Source of the DNA: Neoceratodus forsteri | Lineage: Eukaryota; Chordata; Ceratodontiformes; Ceratodontidae | Assembly (NCBI GenBank): GCA_016271365.2 | Contig: CM057459.1 | Location: forward strand, 821,435,001-821,499,000 | Reading direction: 5' to 3' | DNA: 64,000 nucleotides | Notes under the pieces: model-generated | Databases searched by the model: none | What the model was told of the DNA's origin: nothing | What the model saw: only the letters and a program-made list of their open reading frames with translations | Translations under genes and position numbers: made by a program | Shown: positions 9,627 to 20,964 of the stretch, piece after piece | Position numbering within the stretch: position 1 is the first letter of the stretch | Layout: each line of letters begins with the position of its first letter

Positions 9627-12600
9627 CTATACTAACATACTATTTGCCAGCAGATTAGGCCTTATGGTCTATCGAGTCTGCTCGAACCTCAGATCCCTAG
9701 TTGGGTGCCGAGGCCCTCCCCCCTTGTGTTCCAGAAACCCCTATCATCCATCCCAACCCCCCTGGGAAAGGCCATCATCTGATACATCCACTTTCTGTGT
9801 CTGTCCCACCTTCTCTTGAAGCCCTCCACTGTGGATCTCTGAACCAGCTCGCCAGGCAGTGCATTCCAAGGGTCCACCACCCTCTCAGTGAAAAACCTCC
9901 TCCTCTTTTCCCCCCTCACCCTTCTACCTTCCAACTTCAAACCATGCCGTCTGGTGATACCTCCCTGCTTTAGTCTAAAGATCCCCTCCATGTTTACCCT
10001 ATTTATTCCCTTGAGGTACTTGAAGACCTCAATCATGTCCCCCCTGTCTTTTCTCTCCTCCAAAGAAAACAGGCAGAGCTCCTCAAGTCTGTCCTCATAC
10101 ATCAAATCCCCAAGCCCTTGTATCATCTTAGTTGCCCTCCTCTGTACCCTCTCCAGGAGCTGTATGTCCCTCTTCAAGTGTGGTCTCCTGTACTGTACAC
10201 AGTACTCAAGGTGTGGTCTAACCACTCCTTTGTACAGTGGCAGAATCACTTCCTTGCTCCTAGAGGTGATCCCCCTTATGATGCATCCCAACATCCTGTT
10301 TGCCTTGCTAGCCACTCTCCTGCACTGCTGAGTTATTCATACATGCATCCACCATGACCCCTAGGTCTTTTTCCCCTATTGTGGCCTCCAGCGCCTCCTC
10401 TCCCAGGGTGTACCTGTGTTTAGGGTTTCCCCGCCCAAGATGTAACACCTTGCACTTGGTGATATTGAAATTTAATTTCCATGTGTGAGCCCAGCTTTCC
10501 AGGGTGTCCAGGTCCTTGCAGGGCCAGCCTCCCTCTTCTCCCTCAACTACTTGCTCCCATCTTGGAGCCATCAGAAGAGACTCATTTCACATCCTATACC
10601 CTCCCTGATGTCCGATATGTATGCATTAAACAGGATTGGACCCAGGACCGAGCCCTGCAGTACCCCACTACCAACCTCTCTAGGGTTCGAGAGCTCCCCA
10701 CAGACCACTACTCCCTGGGTGCATCTAGCTAGCCAGTTTTTAATCCATCTGACCATCAAAGGGCCTACTCCCAACCCCATCAGTTCCTGCACTAGACCAT
10801 TGTGGGGGACAGAGTCAAACGCCTTGCTGAAGACCAAGAATAATACATCCACAGGCTTTCCCCTGTCCATTTCTGATGTTACCCATTCGTAAACTCCACA
10901 AGATTGGTTTGACATGATCTACCTGGCACAAACCCATGTTGCCGACTATCCATACCTCCCACCTCCTCCAAGTACACCCCCAATCGTTCCTTTAGTATAC
11001 TCTCCATTAATTTTCCCACCATCGAGGTCAAACTGATGGGTCTATAGTTACCTGGTACTTCCCTCGACTCCCCTTTATGGATTGGCACCACATGTGCCTC
11101 TCGTCAATCCCTAGGTACCCTCCCTGTCTCAAGTGACCTGTTGAAGAGCTCCACCAGGGGTGCAGCCAGTATGTCCGCCAATTCCCATAGTACTCTCAGA
11201 TGAATGCCATCCGGCCTAGGAGATTTGTCTTTCTTTAGAGCCTTGAGGGCTAACCACACCCTTTTGGCGGAGATAGCATCATCTGTCCCCTCCACCATAC
11301 TGGCCTTTTTATCCTTATCCTGATGTGACACCCCTGGGGTACCTCTCCCTCCCTCTTGCTCCATTTCTGTTGCTCCCCTGATCCCACTCACTGCCGCATC
11401 TATCCACATCATGCCTTGCTTTGTAGATATCCCATCCCCCTCCCTAGTGAACACAGAGGCAAAGTACTCTTTAAATACCTCTGCCTGGTCCCTCGCCTCT
11501 TCCACCCACCCTCCTTCTGATAGAAATCTACTGAGATGGCCCTTAGTTTTTCTCCACTCCTCAATGTACCGGAAGAACCCTTTTCCCTCCATGTATCCCC
11601 TGTGCCAGCCGCTGCTCTTTACTGGACTTTGCCCCCCTCACCATCCGGGTGACTTTTCTAGATGCAAGATGGGACATTTCCTTATCCTTATCCCCTCTTG
11701 TTGTTTTATATTTTTTTGTAGGCTGCCTTCTTTTCTCTGACTGCTACCTGAACCTCACTGGACCACCAGCATGGTTTGTGTGACCTTGTTCCCTTATGTT
11801 TCACCTTAGCGTAGGTCCTGACTGCCTCTTGAAGTCCCTGTTTTATGACCTCCAATCTCATTTCCACATTTGTCATTGATATAATCCCCTTCAAGTGATC
11901 CTTGAGAATATTTCCCATGCCCACAGAGTCTGCCCCACTGAAGTCCACTGCCAGTGTCCTAGATCTCCCCCCCTCCTCCCATGCTTATTTGAAACCAGAC
12001 AGTATTGTGGTCGTTCCCAGTTAGGGGATCCTCTACAACCAGGTCCCTTACCAGATCCCCATCTGTCAGAACCACATCCAGGACATGCCCCTCCCTTGTG
12101 GGCTACATCACATGCTGTGTTAAAAACACATCCTGGAAGCTGTCCAGCAGCCTCTGCTCCTTGGCCACCTTAGAAGACATGGTTCCCCACTTTGTACCTG
12201 GCATATAGGGTCTCCCATCAACACCACTCCTTCCTTTTTGGTCCACACTGGGCAATGATGTTGTCCAGCAAACCATCCTCCAGAACATCACCCATCCCGG
12301 GGGCCTATATACTACACCCAGCTTGACCTTATCTCCTGCTGGGATGTAAAGGTGACCCATAAGTTCTCCACGTTTCCTCTGCCTCTTCTACCCTAGCAAT
12401 TTCTATGTCATCTCTAATGAACATAGCCACTCCAACCCTCTGCCCTCCTTTCTATCCTTCCTAAGCATAGTGTACCCCATGCGTTTAGGTCCAAGTCATG
12501 GTTTTTGTTGGCCCACATCTCGTGCCCGCCACACCCAACCCCCTCGAACAGCATGGCCTGGAACTCTGGCAACTTGTTTCCCAAGCTCCTGGCATTTACT

Positions 12601-12735
12601 AACACCAACCCCCACCCCTTATCCCTGATCCCCTTTGTCGAACCCCACCCAGGTTCCTTATACTTCCATCCTCCATCTGCTCCTCCTGAAACCTCCACCC
12701 CCAGTCTGTTTCCCCCTCCCCCATTGGGTTTGAAG
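9627..12735 (-). mobile_element. CR1 LINE B: ORF2 (endonuclease, RT), decayed
   Basis: Minus-strand CR1 ORF2 in about seven frames. In protein order: endonuclease start LVNARSLGNKLPEFQA near 12600; HDLDLNAWG near 12470; GVVYRPPG near 12300; linker and DGIHLRVLWELADILAAPL near 11170; RT GNYRPISLTSMVGK near 11030; QHGFVPGRSC near 10940; FSKAFDSVPHNGL near 10810; GVLQGSVLGPILFN near 10640. The catalytic FADD box near 10580 is broken by an indel (SLF, stop, DGSK). The C-terminal domain is open at 9689-10315 with RPHLEYCVQYRRPHLKRDI and FFTERVVDPWNALPGEL. The 3' end is near 9627. It belongs to a different CR1 subfamily from the other copies here, since the RT text and 3' tail differ. Confidence 0.85.
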
Positions 12736-12739
12736 GCTA

Positions 12740-13187
12740 CTCCCTCATCTGGAGAGAGGGCTTCTGGTCAGCCCTCCTTATCCCTTCCCCCCTCACAAGT
12801 TTAAACCCCACCTTTCTTGAATGTAGTCAGCCATCCCTGTTTAGGACTTCCTTTCCTAATGGGGCAAGATGAAGCCTGTCCTTGGCATACAGTCCCTTAT
12901 CCTCCCAAACTCCTTTCCAGTTCCCTAACACCCCAACCACTCTCTTCACCCCACTTCCCTGAGCCAGTCATTAACCTCTATGATCTTCATTTTTTTCTCC
13001 ACTGAGGCCTTTGGTACTGGCAATATCTCCGAAAGGGAAATGTTGCATCCATTATCCCGACAGTTCTTGGAACCTTGCTTGGATTTCCAAAACGCTATTT
13101 CCCTCTAGATCGTTAGTTTCCAAATGCACCAGGAAATCTGGTTTCCCTCCACAATCCCTAACCAGTTCGTACACCATGAACTTTGCT
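12740..13187 (-). pseudogene. CR1 LINE B: ORF1 esterase-like domain
   Basis: The minus strand reads FLVHLETNDLEGNSVLEI near 13090-13140, FPFGDIAS near 13030, and LYAKDRLHLAPLG at 12857-12893. This is the layout of the SGNH/GDSL-type esterase domain of CR1 ORF1 proteins: the TND block and, near the end, a D-x-x-H pair (DRLH) that would supply catalytic Asp and His. The upstream GDS block is missing because the copy is truncated where it meets the palindrome. Frames are shifted between blocks. Known role in CR1: ORF1 binds RNA and lipid-like substrates are suspected; function here is lost. Confidence 0.65.
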
Positions 13188-13291
13188 CTGGGGGTGCATT
13201 CTACAGTAATCATCTATTGTGTATGTGCCAAGAGGCACGCTCATGTGATTTTGAAGCACACAGTGGGGCAAAGCTGACAGTGTCCCTTTAA

Positions 13292-13316
13292 GCATTGCCA
13301 TCAATGATGCCCTCTT
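13292..13316 (+). mobile_element. L2-like LINE (host copy), short bridge
   Basis: Short stretch encoding IAINDAL between the TTAA element and the SINE. It is in frame with both flanking LINE pieces once the insertions are removed. It includes the left 14-bp target duplication of the SINE (13303-13316). Confidence 0.7.
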
Positions 13317-13931
13317 GGTGCCAGCCCAGTGGTGCTGAGGGTTGAGGTGCTGGATGCCACACCTCACGCCACGCCAGTGACCTGAGTTCTGGAGCGAGCT
13401 CGGGTGCTGGGGGTCAGCAGGGGAGGGATCAGATAAAGCACCTGACAGGCAGCTCTTCTATCCTGGGGGGAGAGTACTGGGATGTCAGGTGCTCTGGCAA
13501 CTCCTGGTGAAGACTTGGGGTACCGCAGAAGCATGGGCAGCATGTTACAGCATGCCTGACACTGGCGGGGTTGCTGTGCATCACACGTCGGGGGGGTGCT
13601 CACACAAGGGAGGGTGGGGAAGGACAGAAAAGAGGAAACCTTGGCTTGTGGGGATAAGCAACAGCACCGTTCCTCCATGCCCAGCACTGGATCTGACTGG
13701 GCCGAGCCTCATCACTCCTCTACCCGTGCCCCGCCCACTTGCCAGAGTCTGTCTCTTAAGGGGCCTAAGTAAGTGGTCGGGCTACCCTCCCCGGTTGGGT
13801 CAAACTGGGGGTACTGGCAGTGGGGGGGGAGGGCACAAGACCACAGCGGATCTCAGGCGGGCAGGCACAGGGAAAGGATGCCTGAGAGAGTTCCCCCAAG
13901 CTTTGACAGGAGGAAATAAATTCGAAAAAAA
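13317..13931 (+). mobile_element. SINE-A copy 3 with perfect 14-bp target duplication
   Basis: Flanked by AATGATGCCCTCTT at 13303-13316 and 13932-13945, identical on both sides. Starts GGTGCCAGCCCAGTGG, has GTGACCTGAGTTCTGG as box B-like text, and ends GAGGAAATAAATTCG plus an A-run. 615 bases. The clean duplication and A-tail show target-primed integration by a LINE partner. Orientation is set by the tail. Confidence 0.9.
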
Positions 13932-14880
13932 AATGATGCCCTCTTTTTTGGACAGCATGTGGACATCCTAGTAAACTCTGTTGACAAAAAATTGGGTGCT
14001 CTATATTGACAAAGACACTACCTCACCCCTGAAGCCAAGCACACTGCTGTAACCTCCTCCAGTCTCCCCATGATCGACTATGTCCTCTCAGTGTATGGAG
14101 TGGCCACTGGCTCCATTCTTGATAGGGTAAAACTAGTCCTCAGTGAGGCCTGCTGATTTGTCCTGGGGCAGACAGGCTCACCCACTCATGCTTCCTGCAC
14201 CGCCAAACTCAATGGCTTCCCCTCCAGGACAGGATAAAATTTCAAACATGCATCCTGGGGGAAAAGGCTTTGCTAGGCCTCACACCACCAGCTATCAAAA
14301 ACCTGCCGCAACCAACTCACAACCAATACACCACCAGGAATATGGCCTGGTCTGCCCTACAAGTGCCCTTCTGCTGAACAAGCCTAGCCACATGTTCCTC
14401 TGAGGTAAGGGCTCTGCAGTGGCTGAAAGAAACTGCCTGCACCCCTGGTGGATATCCCAAAAGTAACCGGTTTCAAATGTGAACTAACAAAAGCTTTCTT
14501 ACATGATGCCAGGTGTGATCACCACAGCTGATATCTCTCTTGCTCTGACTCCTTTCAACAGTCCCAAGAAACAGCACTGTTTTTTATGTATGCACATTAT
14601 GATGACTCAGGACTGGTTTGACACCTGTTTGATGTAGTACCTAAGCCTAATGTATAACAAGGGAATTGCAAGTGTAAATATTTCTTAACCTTATTATATG
14701 ACAGTGCGCACTGTGAGCTGCCAAATCACTGCCTGTCTAAAATTACATGCTACCTAGATCAATCTGTGTCATTACTCTCTTTAAGTTATGTTATTCAGTC
14801 TATGTACTATCAGCCTGATGTAAACAAGCACATGTGCTCAAAGGTGTACTTCTGAACAACAAATAAATAAAAAAAACAAT
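13932..14880 (+). mobile_element. L2-like LINE (host copy), C-terminus and 3' end
   Basis: Continues the host LINE: HVDILVNSVDKKLGALY, then QRHYLTPEAKHTAV, MIDYVLSVYGVATGSILDRV near 14070-14130, and LNGFPSRTG near 14205. These are the post-RT blocks of L2-like proteins. The 3' end is probably the AAATAAATAAAA tract near 14862-14885. Stops are common. Confidence 0.7.
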
Positions 14881-14885
14881 AAATA

Positions 14886-15195
14886 AATGCTGTATTAAGA
14901 AAAATGTGAACATATTACTGGTTGTTGATATGTTCCATTGTTTATTTTTGGTTTATTCTAAAATTATATTACAGGCCATTCTATTACACTGTTCAGAAGA
15001 TTTGCTGAATCATCCACCACCAATTGCATCAGTAACTCAGCAGTCGCTGGTACAGTAATGTAATAATAGCTGTCATAATTCAGAGCAGGTAAAGTATGTT
15101 CACATTTCACTGTAAAAATACACAATTTGTAACATTGCAGAGCATATTTCCCCACTATAAAAACAAGTGGTGGCCAGAACCAATAGGGCTGCAGC
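14886..15195. other. Unassigned AT-rich stretch
   Basis: No coding signal or family match seen. Confidence 0.5.
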
Positions 15196-15199
15196 TAAG

Positions 15200-15830
15200 G
15201 AATATGAGGTAAAATTACTGAAAATTAACAAAGTTACGAGACTGGGTTAAGAAAATGTGATGTAGGTTCATAAATTTGTTGATTTGTAATATTTGTGCAC
15301 CGAATTTTTAACATAGCCTTGTTATGACCCTGCCTCATGAAAACAGCCAGAGGAAATGTTCAACTCCTTCCTGAAAGGTGATATCACGCAGGGACTGCAA
15401 AATCACCTTTCAGGATGTAAAAAACATTTTGGTCAGGATTTGAAAAATGACAGCTGTCACATTCATGAGGTACTGTAAACTTATATCTATGTTGTAAATT
15501 TTGGGCAAAAATATTTAAAATTGCCAAAGTTACTAGCCTGTATTTGCAAAATTCAATGTAGGCTCATAGCTTTGTTGTTTTTTAATATTTTCACACTAAA
15601 TTTTCAACATAGCCTTCTTATGATCCCTCCTCATTAACAAGGGGCTGAGAACATTTTCAACTCCTGCCTGAAAGGTAATTTCACACAGGGACTGCAAAAT
15701 CATCTTTTGGGACAAATTTGCATAGTGTCAGTGCAATTGTTACTGAGCTGGAGACCCAAAGAAGGCATGTTGAAAATCTGGGCCAAAAATATGCAAAAAT
15801 GCCCAACTTATGCCACTAAATTCAAACCCA
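15200..15830. repeat. Divergent tandem duplication, ~305-bp period
   Basis: A unit at 15200-15420 with GTTCATAAATTTGTTG, TTTTTAACATAGCCTTGTTATGA-type text and GCAGGGACTGCAAAATCA recurs at 15510-15710 with GCTCATAGCTTTGTTG and ACAGGGACTGCAAAATCA. A third start appears near 15780 (CCAAAAATATGCAAAA). Units are roughly 80 percent alike by eye. Function unknown. Confidence 0.65.
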
Positions 15831-15889
15831 ATTGAAATACATTGCACCGCATACCTGATTCCCTCAGTTTGCCTCCAGCTCTGAAGAGT

Positions 15890-17420
15890 GAAAACATGTC
15901 TGTGGTCCAGAGAGGATTATGGCATTGGACTCCTGATTGATAAGTAAGTGCTTGGGGGGGTGCGGAGTGGGGGGTGCTAAGTGATAGGGTCCGATGGAGG
16001 GAGTCTAATGGCCACAAAAGACATAGATGAACAGTTTTCTTGCTATATGTAAAAAAAAAAAATAGATGGAGAATTCCTGCACTAGGGAATGGGGCACCCC
16101 CAGTGCACTATTATGTTTCTTGGGGGAGGAAATGGGGTGGTGGGTGTTGAGAGGGAGGGTCAGTGGGTGATTAAAAAATAACAAAAAGTAACAAATAACT
16201 GCTCAAGTGTGGTAGTGGAGGGGGGCCCCCCCAAAAAAAACAGGATGGGTTACCATGACACTGTGGGATTGGGAACACCCACTGTAACTGTTATGTTTCT
16301 TGGGGGGGGGTTGTTGCTGAGAGGTAGAGTCAGGAGGGAGGGATTTGTATCATTTAATTGAAAAAATGGCAGCATCCTGATCTTGAGACTGGGGGATTGG
16401 GCACCCCCAGTGTCACTCTCATGTTTCTGTGGGGGATGGGGTGGAGGATGCTGAGAGGAAGGGTCTGGTGGGGGATATGTATAATTTAAAGAAAAAATAA
16501 ATTGGTGCACATGGTGGAACACAGCATACTATGCCATGTCCTAGATGGCTGCCGCACTCTACAGCGCATGTGCAACTGCTAGAGTTAGCGCATCTGCAGG
16601 ACAGTGCAGCTGCCATCTTGGACAAGGTGGAGTGTGCCATGTTCCTCCGTGTCTGCTGATTTTCTTTTTTTAATTATGGATATCCCACTGGCCTGGGGGT
16701 GCTGAGGGGCTGGTCCCTTACATCGCACCACCCCGGCGACCCATGTTATGGAATGAGCACGGTTCACCAGGGGTTGGCAGGGGAGGAGAAGATTTGAGCA
16801 TCCATTGGACTGCTCTCCTTCTCCGGGAAGGGGGGGTCCACGTCAGTCAGTGCCTGATTGCCCCCTGGCAGAGGCTGGAGGAGAAGGTGCTGTGCTGTAC
16901 TTCAGGGGAGGAGCTGGGGGCAGATGCCAGGTGGGAGCATGTGCGGACTAGTGCGCGCTCCCCTCCACCAGTGTCATGGCACACCCTCAGCTCCAGGGAG
17001 AAAATGAAGAAAAAGTTAGACCTCCTGGTCGGGCAGCTTGATAGCCATCCAACAGAACACCGGCTCTGGGGGAAGTTGCCGAATCTGGATCTAGACAGGG
17101 TGGGTGAGATGGGAGGTCCCCACCACCCCGCCATGGGGGCTAAGCTGCAGGGGACACAGGCAAGGACCCTAATGGAGCATGGAGGCTATCTGACAGCTGC
17201 CAGAGTCCCATGGAGTTGCCAGGAATGGTAGCAGACCAAGTAGGTCGAGCAGATAGAGATAACCAGAATAAAAATTATTATAAATATCCTACCCAACTAA
17301 CCTTCCCTCTCAGCATCCACCCCAGAAACATACGAGTGACACTGGGGGTACCCAATCCCCCATGTCGTGATCAGGATGCCACCCATTTGTAAACTGAAAA
17401 TAGTGCAGTGGGAGACAATG
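15890..17420. mobile_element. Foldback element with tandem arms (type GGCACCCCCAGTG)
   Basis: Left arm has three units that start near 16083, 16262 and 16389. Each carries a GGCACCCCCAGTG-like segment, CATGTTTCT, a G-rich run and GTTGAGAGGGAGGGTC. The centre (16520-16630) is an inverted repeat: CCATGTCCTAGATGGCTGCC against a near complement ending CCATCTTGGACAAGG. The right arm resumes at 17275-17395 as the reverse complement of one unit (CTCAGCATCCACCCCAGAAA, then CACTGGGGGTACCCAATCCC). A SINE-A copy sits in the right arm. No coding capacity. Confidence 0.6.
16691..17268 (+). mobile_element. SINE-A copy 4, in the foldback arm
   Basis: Begins CACTGGCCTGGGGGTGCTGA and shares GGTTGGCAGGGGAGGAGAAG with other SINE-A bodies. 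It ends near GAACCAGAATAAAAATT-like text at 17260. Flanks AATTATGGATATCC (16673-16686) and AATTATTATAAATATCC (17266 on) look like a diverged target duplication. Divergent compared with copies 3 and 5. Confidence 0.6.
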
Positions 17421-17823
17421 AGCAGAGTGCTCCACAGAGGCAGAGATGACTGTGTTGCAACTTCAACATGTTGTTCGTTCAGATGGAATGCAAGAGTCCT
17501 TTTCTCATGGCAAAAGGTCTACAAGGCTATGCCCACTGCAGCTCTAAATAGAAGCTCATTACAAATATTTAAATGCACCACCCTATGGAAGGGAAGAGGC
17601 TATACTTAAAAATATGAAATGTCAGTGGTAGTAGTACCATTTGGGAAGGAAGCCTTGGGTTTCTCATTTTCAGCACCAAGAAGGTGCTCTTTAACATATC
17701 CGGTTTTAGTATTCTGTTCAGCCATTTCACAGGTTACTGAATTATGTAACAAGGAAAGTCCCTGTGAAAGTTCGCTGTACAATAATGACAATGGTAAGTA
17801 ATCATACACAAATGTAACACATT
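17421..17823. other. Unassigned stretch
   Basis: No repeat family recognised. A Cys-Cys, Trp-containing peptide is encoded on plus near 17456-17608, but is too short to call. Confidence 0.4.
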
Positions 17824-18339
17824 TTTTTTTTCTCTTTATTTATCCCATGGTCGGCCAGCCCAATCCACCAATCCCTCCAGCGTCATCACCCCTGCGTCCA
17901 CCAGGACTCACCTCTCCTTTCTCCCTTCCTCCTCTGAGGTGCTCAACTAGAAGAATGTGGAGCCTGCAGGGGGCCATTGTCATCCTGCTGGTCGGCTGCT
18001 TTTTCTCTCCTTTTCATCCCTGAGTGCGGCGCGGGAGCATGCAATGATGCCAATGGTTGAGCAACGCATACTTCCACATGCTGCATGCTGGGCATCTGCT
18101 CTGTGTCCACTCCGTATGTCTGTGGGTTGACTGTGCCAACCCCCAGCTGTTACTAGGGCCCAGTCAAGCAGAGGACTCCATCCCCACCCCTCCCCAGGAG
18201 AGGAGAGCTGTCCTCCAGATGCTCAATCCTCTCCCTCCCTGGCTGACTCCCAGCAAGCCACTTACAATGTGAACACAGGTCAGCAGCATGGCAAGAGATA
18301 AGGCATTAATGCCTCAGCCCTCCATGCCACTGGGCTGGC
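17824..18339 (-). mobile_element. SINE-A copy 5 with perfect 14-bp target duplication
   Basis: AAATGTAACACATT flanks it at 17810-17823 and 18340-18353, identical. On the minus strand the SINE starts GCCAGCCCAGTGGCATGGAG and ends AAATAAAGAG plus an A-run (T-run at 17824-17831 on plus). 516 bases, shorter than copies 2 and 3, so it has internal deletions. Confidence 0.9.
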
Positions 18340-18353
18340 AAATGTAACACATT

Positions 18354-18659
18354 TGATTAATCACATGACTGCATAACAAGCCTAACTTCACATCAAAACA
18401 TGCCACATGACCACATTGCTACATCATCACCTTGGCTAAGTAACCAGTAAGTGTGATATCACTGAGGGATCAGAATGGCAGTGTGTGAAACTGGTAATTA
18501 TGAGCTCCTGTTATACCTTTTATTTTTTTCTGGCTGCGATATACTGCACAAGTTTGTAACACTATAACACTGTGATATTCAGAGAGTATGGGTAGGACAG
18601 TAACAGAAAAATGCTGATTGTGAGGTAAATCAAGAAAGAGATGGGAATACAATCAGTAG
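18354..18659. other. Unassigned stretch
   Basis: Nothing recognised. It may be sequence upstream of the THAP-like exon. Confidence 0.4.
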
Positions 18660-19002
18660 GCTTCATCGAGTGAGGCTCTTATAGACTGCAACATATCAAC
18701 TGAGACTGTGTCAGCTGTGTGAGAGGAATGACAAGAAGCTATCTGCATAATGGTTCAGCAAAATTAGGCATAAAGACCTCTGCCTAAATCAGACCAAGTG
18801 GCCTCCGAACCAAGTGGTTTGTTTTAAACACTTTACTGAGGACTGTTTTGTATCAGAATACACAATAAATGCTCCAGTTTGCAGACATGAACCAAGGTGG
18901 AATATATGTCAAGATGCTGTTCCTACACTTATTGGAAACCAAAAGAAACCTAAAGAAAGGGTCTACACTTTGAGGTGCTTGCAACTTTAGTAGCGTGAAC
19001 AG
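18660..19002 (+). pseudogene. THAP zinc-finger-like exon, decayed
   Basis: One plus frame reads LCQLCERNDKKLSA, a stop, WFSKIRHKDL, then TKWPPNQVVCFKHFTEDCF and, further on, DAVPTLIGNQKK. The last parts are close to the end of the THAP domain: Trp-x-Pro, the Cys-x-x-His zinc ligand pair, HFTEDCF, and the AVPT motif that closes the fold. THAP is a C2CH DNA-binding finger in host factors and at the N-terminus of P-type and Kolobok-type transposases. Stops at two places show it is dead. A donor-like GGTAAGT follows at 19002-19008. A Kolobok-like C-terminal exon on the same strand lies at 29465, so the two may come from one transposase gene. Confidence 0.55.
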
Positions 19003-19008
19003 GTAAGT

Positions 19009-19535
19009 AATATGACATTATGATGCTACTTATTATGAAAACATTGTGTCAGTTTTCCTGAATGGCCTCTGATATATGCTAACCTGAGTAACATGACCAA
19101 AATCAGCTCTTTGTTTTCGGGGGCTCCATGCCCCACACATCCTGAGGGAGCTACCCAGATCTCCCCAACTAAAATATCTAACTCGGGGTAGAAATAAAAT
19201 TGCACAGATTGTGAAAAATGTAAAAATTCATGTGTCTGGGACTTGGAAACAAAACCAAGTCCCAAATGCACTGCCTGCCTCCCCTGCTGCCAGTGATTCA
19301 TCCTGTCAAGCCATGGCAGCTGCTCAGTGGACCCCTGTCCTAGCAGAGGTCGTATGCTCTGTCTGGGAGAGTGAGAGGATGTACTACCACACATACTGAC
19401 TTTCGTGGTTTTGCACCCTCTCATTCATCCCTACCATGCTGTTACCGCTGTGCAGTTTTGAGGGACCTGGTAGTCGCCACATTAACCGGGTGTCCATAGA
19501 TCAGTACAGGTAGTGACAGTGACAGGAACAGCCCT
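19009..19535. other. Unassigned stretch
   Basis: A minus-strand frame of 132 codons lies at 19026-19424, but its composition shows no known domain. I do not call it a gene. Confidence 0.4.
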
Positions 19536-19905
19536 CATAGAAGCATAGAAACATAGAAGTTGACGGCAGATAAGGACCACGAGGCCCATCCAGTTTGCCC
19601 ATTCCTTTTTCTACCTTATAAATGTGCCATCGGCCTTTGCTCTGTCAACGGCATATCTATTCATACTCATCTGTATTGCTCCCTTATGCCTATCCCATGC
19701 CTGTTTGAAGTCCTGCACTGTATTCATATCCACCACTTCCTGAGGTAGGCTGTTCCATACATTCACCACCCTTTCTGTGAAAAAGAACTTCCTTACATTA
19801 CCCCTTAATCGGCATCCCTCTAATCTCAACCCCTTGGCTGCCTGCCTTCCAAGCTGCCTTTGACAGGTATTTGTAAGGAAGCCGTAATCACTGGTCACTC
19901 ATACA
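19536..19905 (-). mobile_element. CR1 LINE F, 3' end only
   Basis: The minus strand encodes RQAAKGLRLEGCRLRGNVRK, FFFTERVVNVWNSLPQEVVD and DFKQAWDRHKGAIQ, the C-terminal end of CR1 ORF2. It then runs into the CR1 3' UTR (GGTCCTTATCTGCCGTCAAC) with a CTATGTTTCTATG tail at 19538-19560. Strongly 5'-truncated, which is usual for CR1. Confidence 0.9.
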
Positions 19906-20444
19906 GTGCCAGGCCTTAGAAGTAAAAGGAGTGTTGTACTGGTTGCTGACTATCTCTACTCAGAGCTCCTGACCCACAGATAAAAGTGTAATGTTGAGTG
20001 CCTTGTTTGAGCTTTCTGGTGGCAGTACTTTTTTTTTGGGCGGGGGATTGACAGTGGACCACAAATGAAAATATTGTAATTCGAGTATGTTATTGGAGTT
20101 ATGAATGTCTCTGATAAAAGGTGTATGTTAGCATAGTTGGCTAGTCATTTCACATTTGATGTTGCAATCTGTTGACATATATTTTCTAAGATTTCTTTAA
20201 AAAGAAAGACAGGAAGTGTGAGAGGCTGCAAGTTGTGGAGTAGACAGACATAGATTGAGACTGTGCTGTACAGAAATGTATGGAGTTTTAATGCTAATGT
20301 AAATTTTGAAGTTTCAGTGCAATCCAGTCAACTTACCCATAGTCACATTGTTTTTCAGATTCTAAGACATCAGGTAATAGTTCAGTTATCCAGACAGCAA
20401 TGGGTCCAAACAGTGCCAACAAGAATAGTGTTGGCATGGTGTGT
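19906..20444. other. Unassigned stretch
   Basis: No family or coding signal recognised. A T-run followed by a G-rich tract lies near 20030. Confidence 0.4.
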
Positions 20445-20760
20445 GTGGAAAAATAGGTGCCTTTTTTTTGGAGGGGGGGGGTTATGCCCCTGCACCCCCC
20501 ATCTCTAGGATTCTCATTCTTAGGGGGAGCGGATCCCAGGGAAAGTTAAATTTTATGGGGCCATGGAATACTGTATCCACAGCCCCATGTAAAATAAACT
20601 AAGTCCCAATATGCCAAAAAAAATGTCAGAGACCAGGATTAGAATCCAGGTCTCCATTGCCACTGGCTGAGCTGCTCCATGCCCCAGCCCTCCACTCAAC
20701 AGGATCAGCTCGGCCTACCTCCTGTTCCCTGCAGCCCTTGTCCTGTGTACAAGACCACAG
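20445..20760 (-). mobile_element. SINE-D, tRNA-like head, A-rich tail
   Basis: On the minus strand CAGCTCAGCCAGTGG (box A-like) near 20675 is followed about 30 bases later by GGATTCTAATCC (box B-like, consensus GGTTCGAATCC). The body goes on for about 150 bases. The spacing fits a tRNA-derived promoter. Boundaries are estimates. Confidence 0.4.
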
Positions 20761-20964
20761 ACATCAACCAGGGAGCACTTCCTGCTATCGCCATAAAACC
20801 CTACTTGCTGTCCGTGTGAGCACTTACCAGACTAGCGCTGTATGGTGCGGTGCTGTTCTGGTAGCGCTCACTTGATGTGTTATTAGCCAGACTACCAACC
20901 CGGATGACACTTTTACAGAGTCATTAACTAATGACAAATATTCTCATTTTGAGACTATTACTTC

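Larger units (their letters stand above)
8906..13291. mobile_element. TTAA-flanked palindromic MITE, split by CR1
   Basis: Both ends are TTAA (8906-8909 and 13288-13291), followed inwards by inverted copies of AGGGGCACTGTCAGCTTTG and AGGGACACTGTCAGCTTTG. The end repeats stay alignable for about 100 bases, past CCTCTTGGCACA and GAATGCACCCCC. TTAA duplication fits piggyBac-type integration; family is inference because no transposase is present. Without the nested CR1 (9627-13187) the element is about 800 bases and is almost entirely one palindrome centred near 9313. It sits inside the L2-like host LINE: joining the flanks across one TTAA continues SSFKYL into SIAINDALF in frame. Confidence 0.75.

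Noticed and set aside
17456..17608. Plus-strand Cys-Cys, Phe-Arg-Trp peptide resembling the middle Cys motif of Kolobok-type proteins
   Set aside because: Too short, and it lies upstream of the THAP-like exon, the wrong order for a Kolobok gene.
19026..19424. Minus-strand 132-codon frame as a gene
   Set aside because: No domain, no plausible promoter or splice context, and it lies between element fragments.
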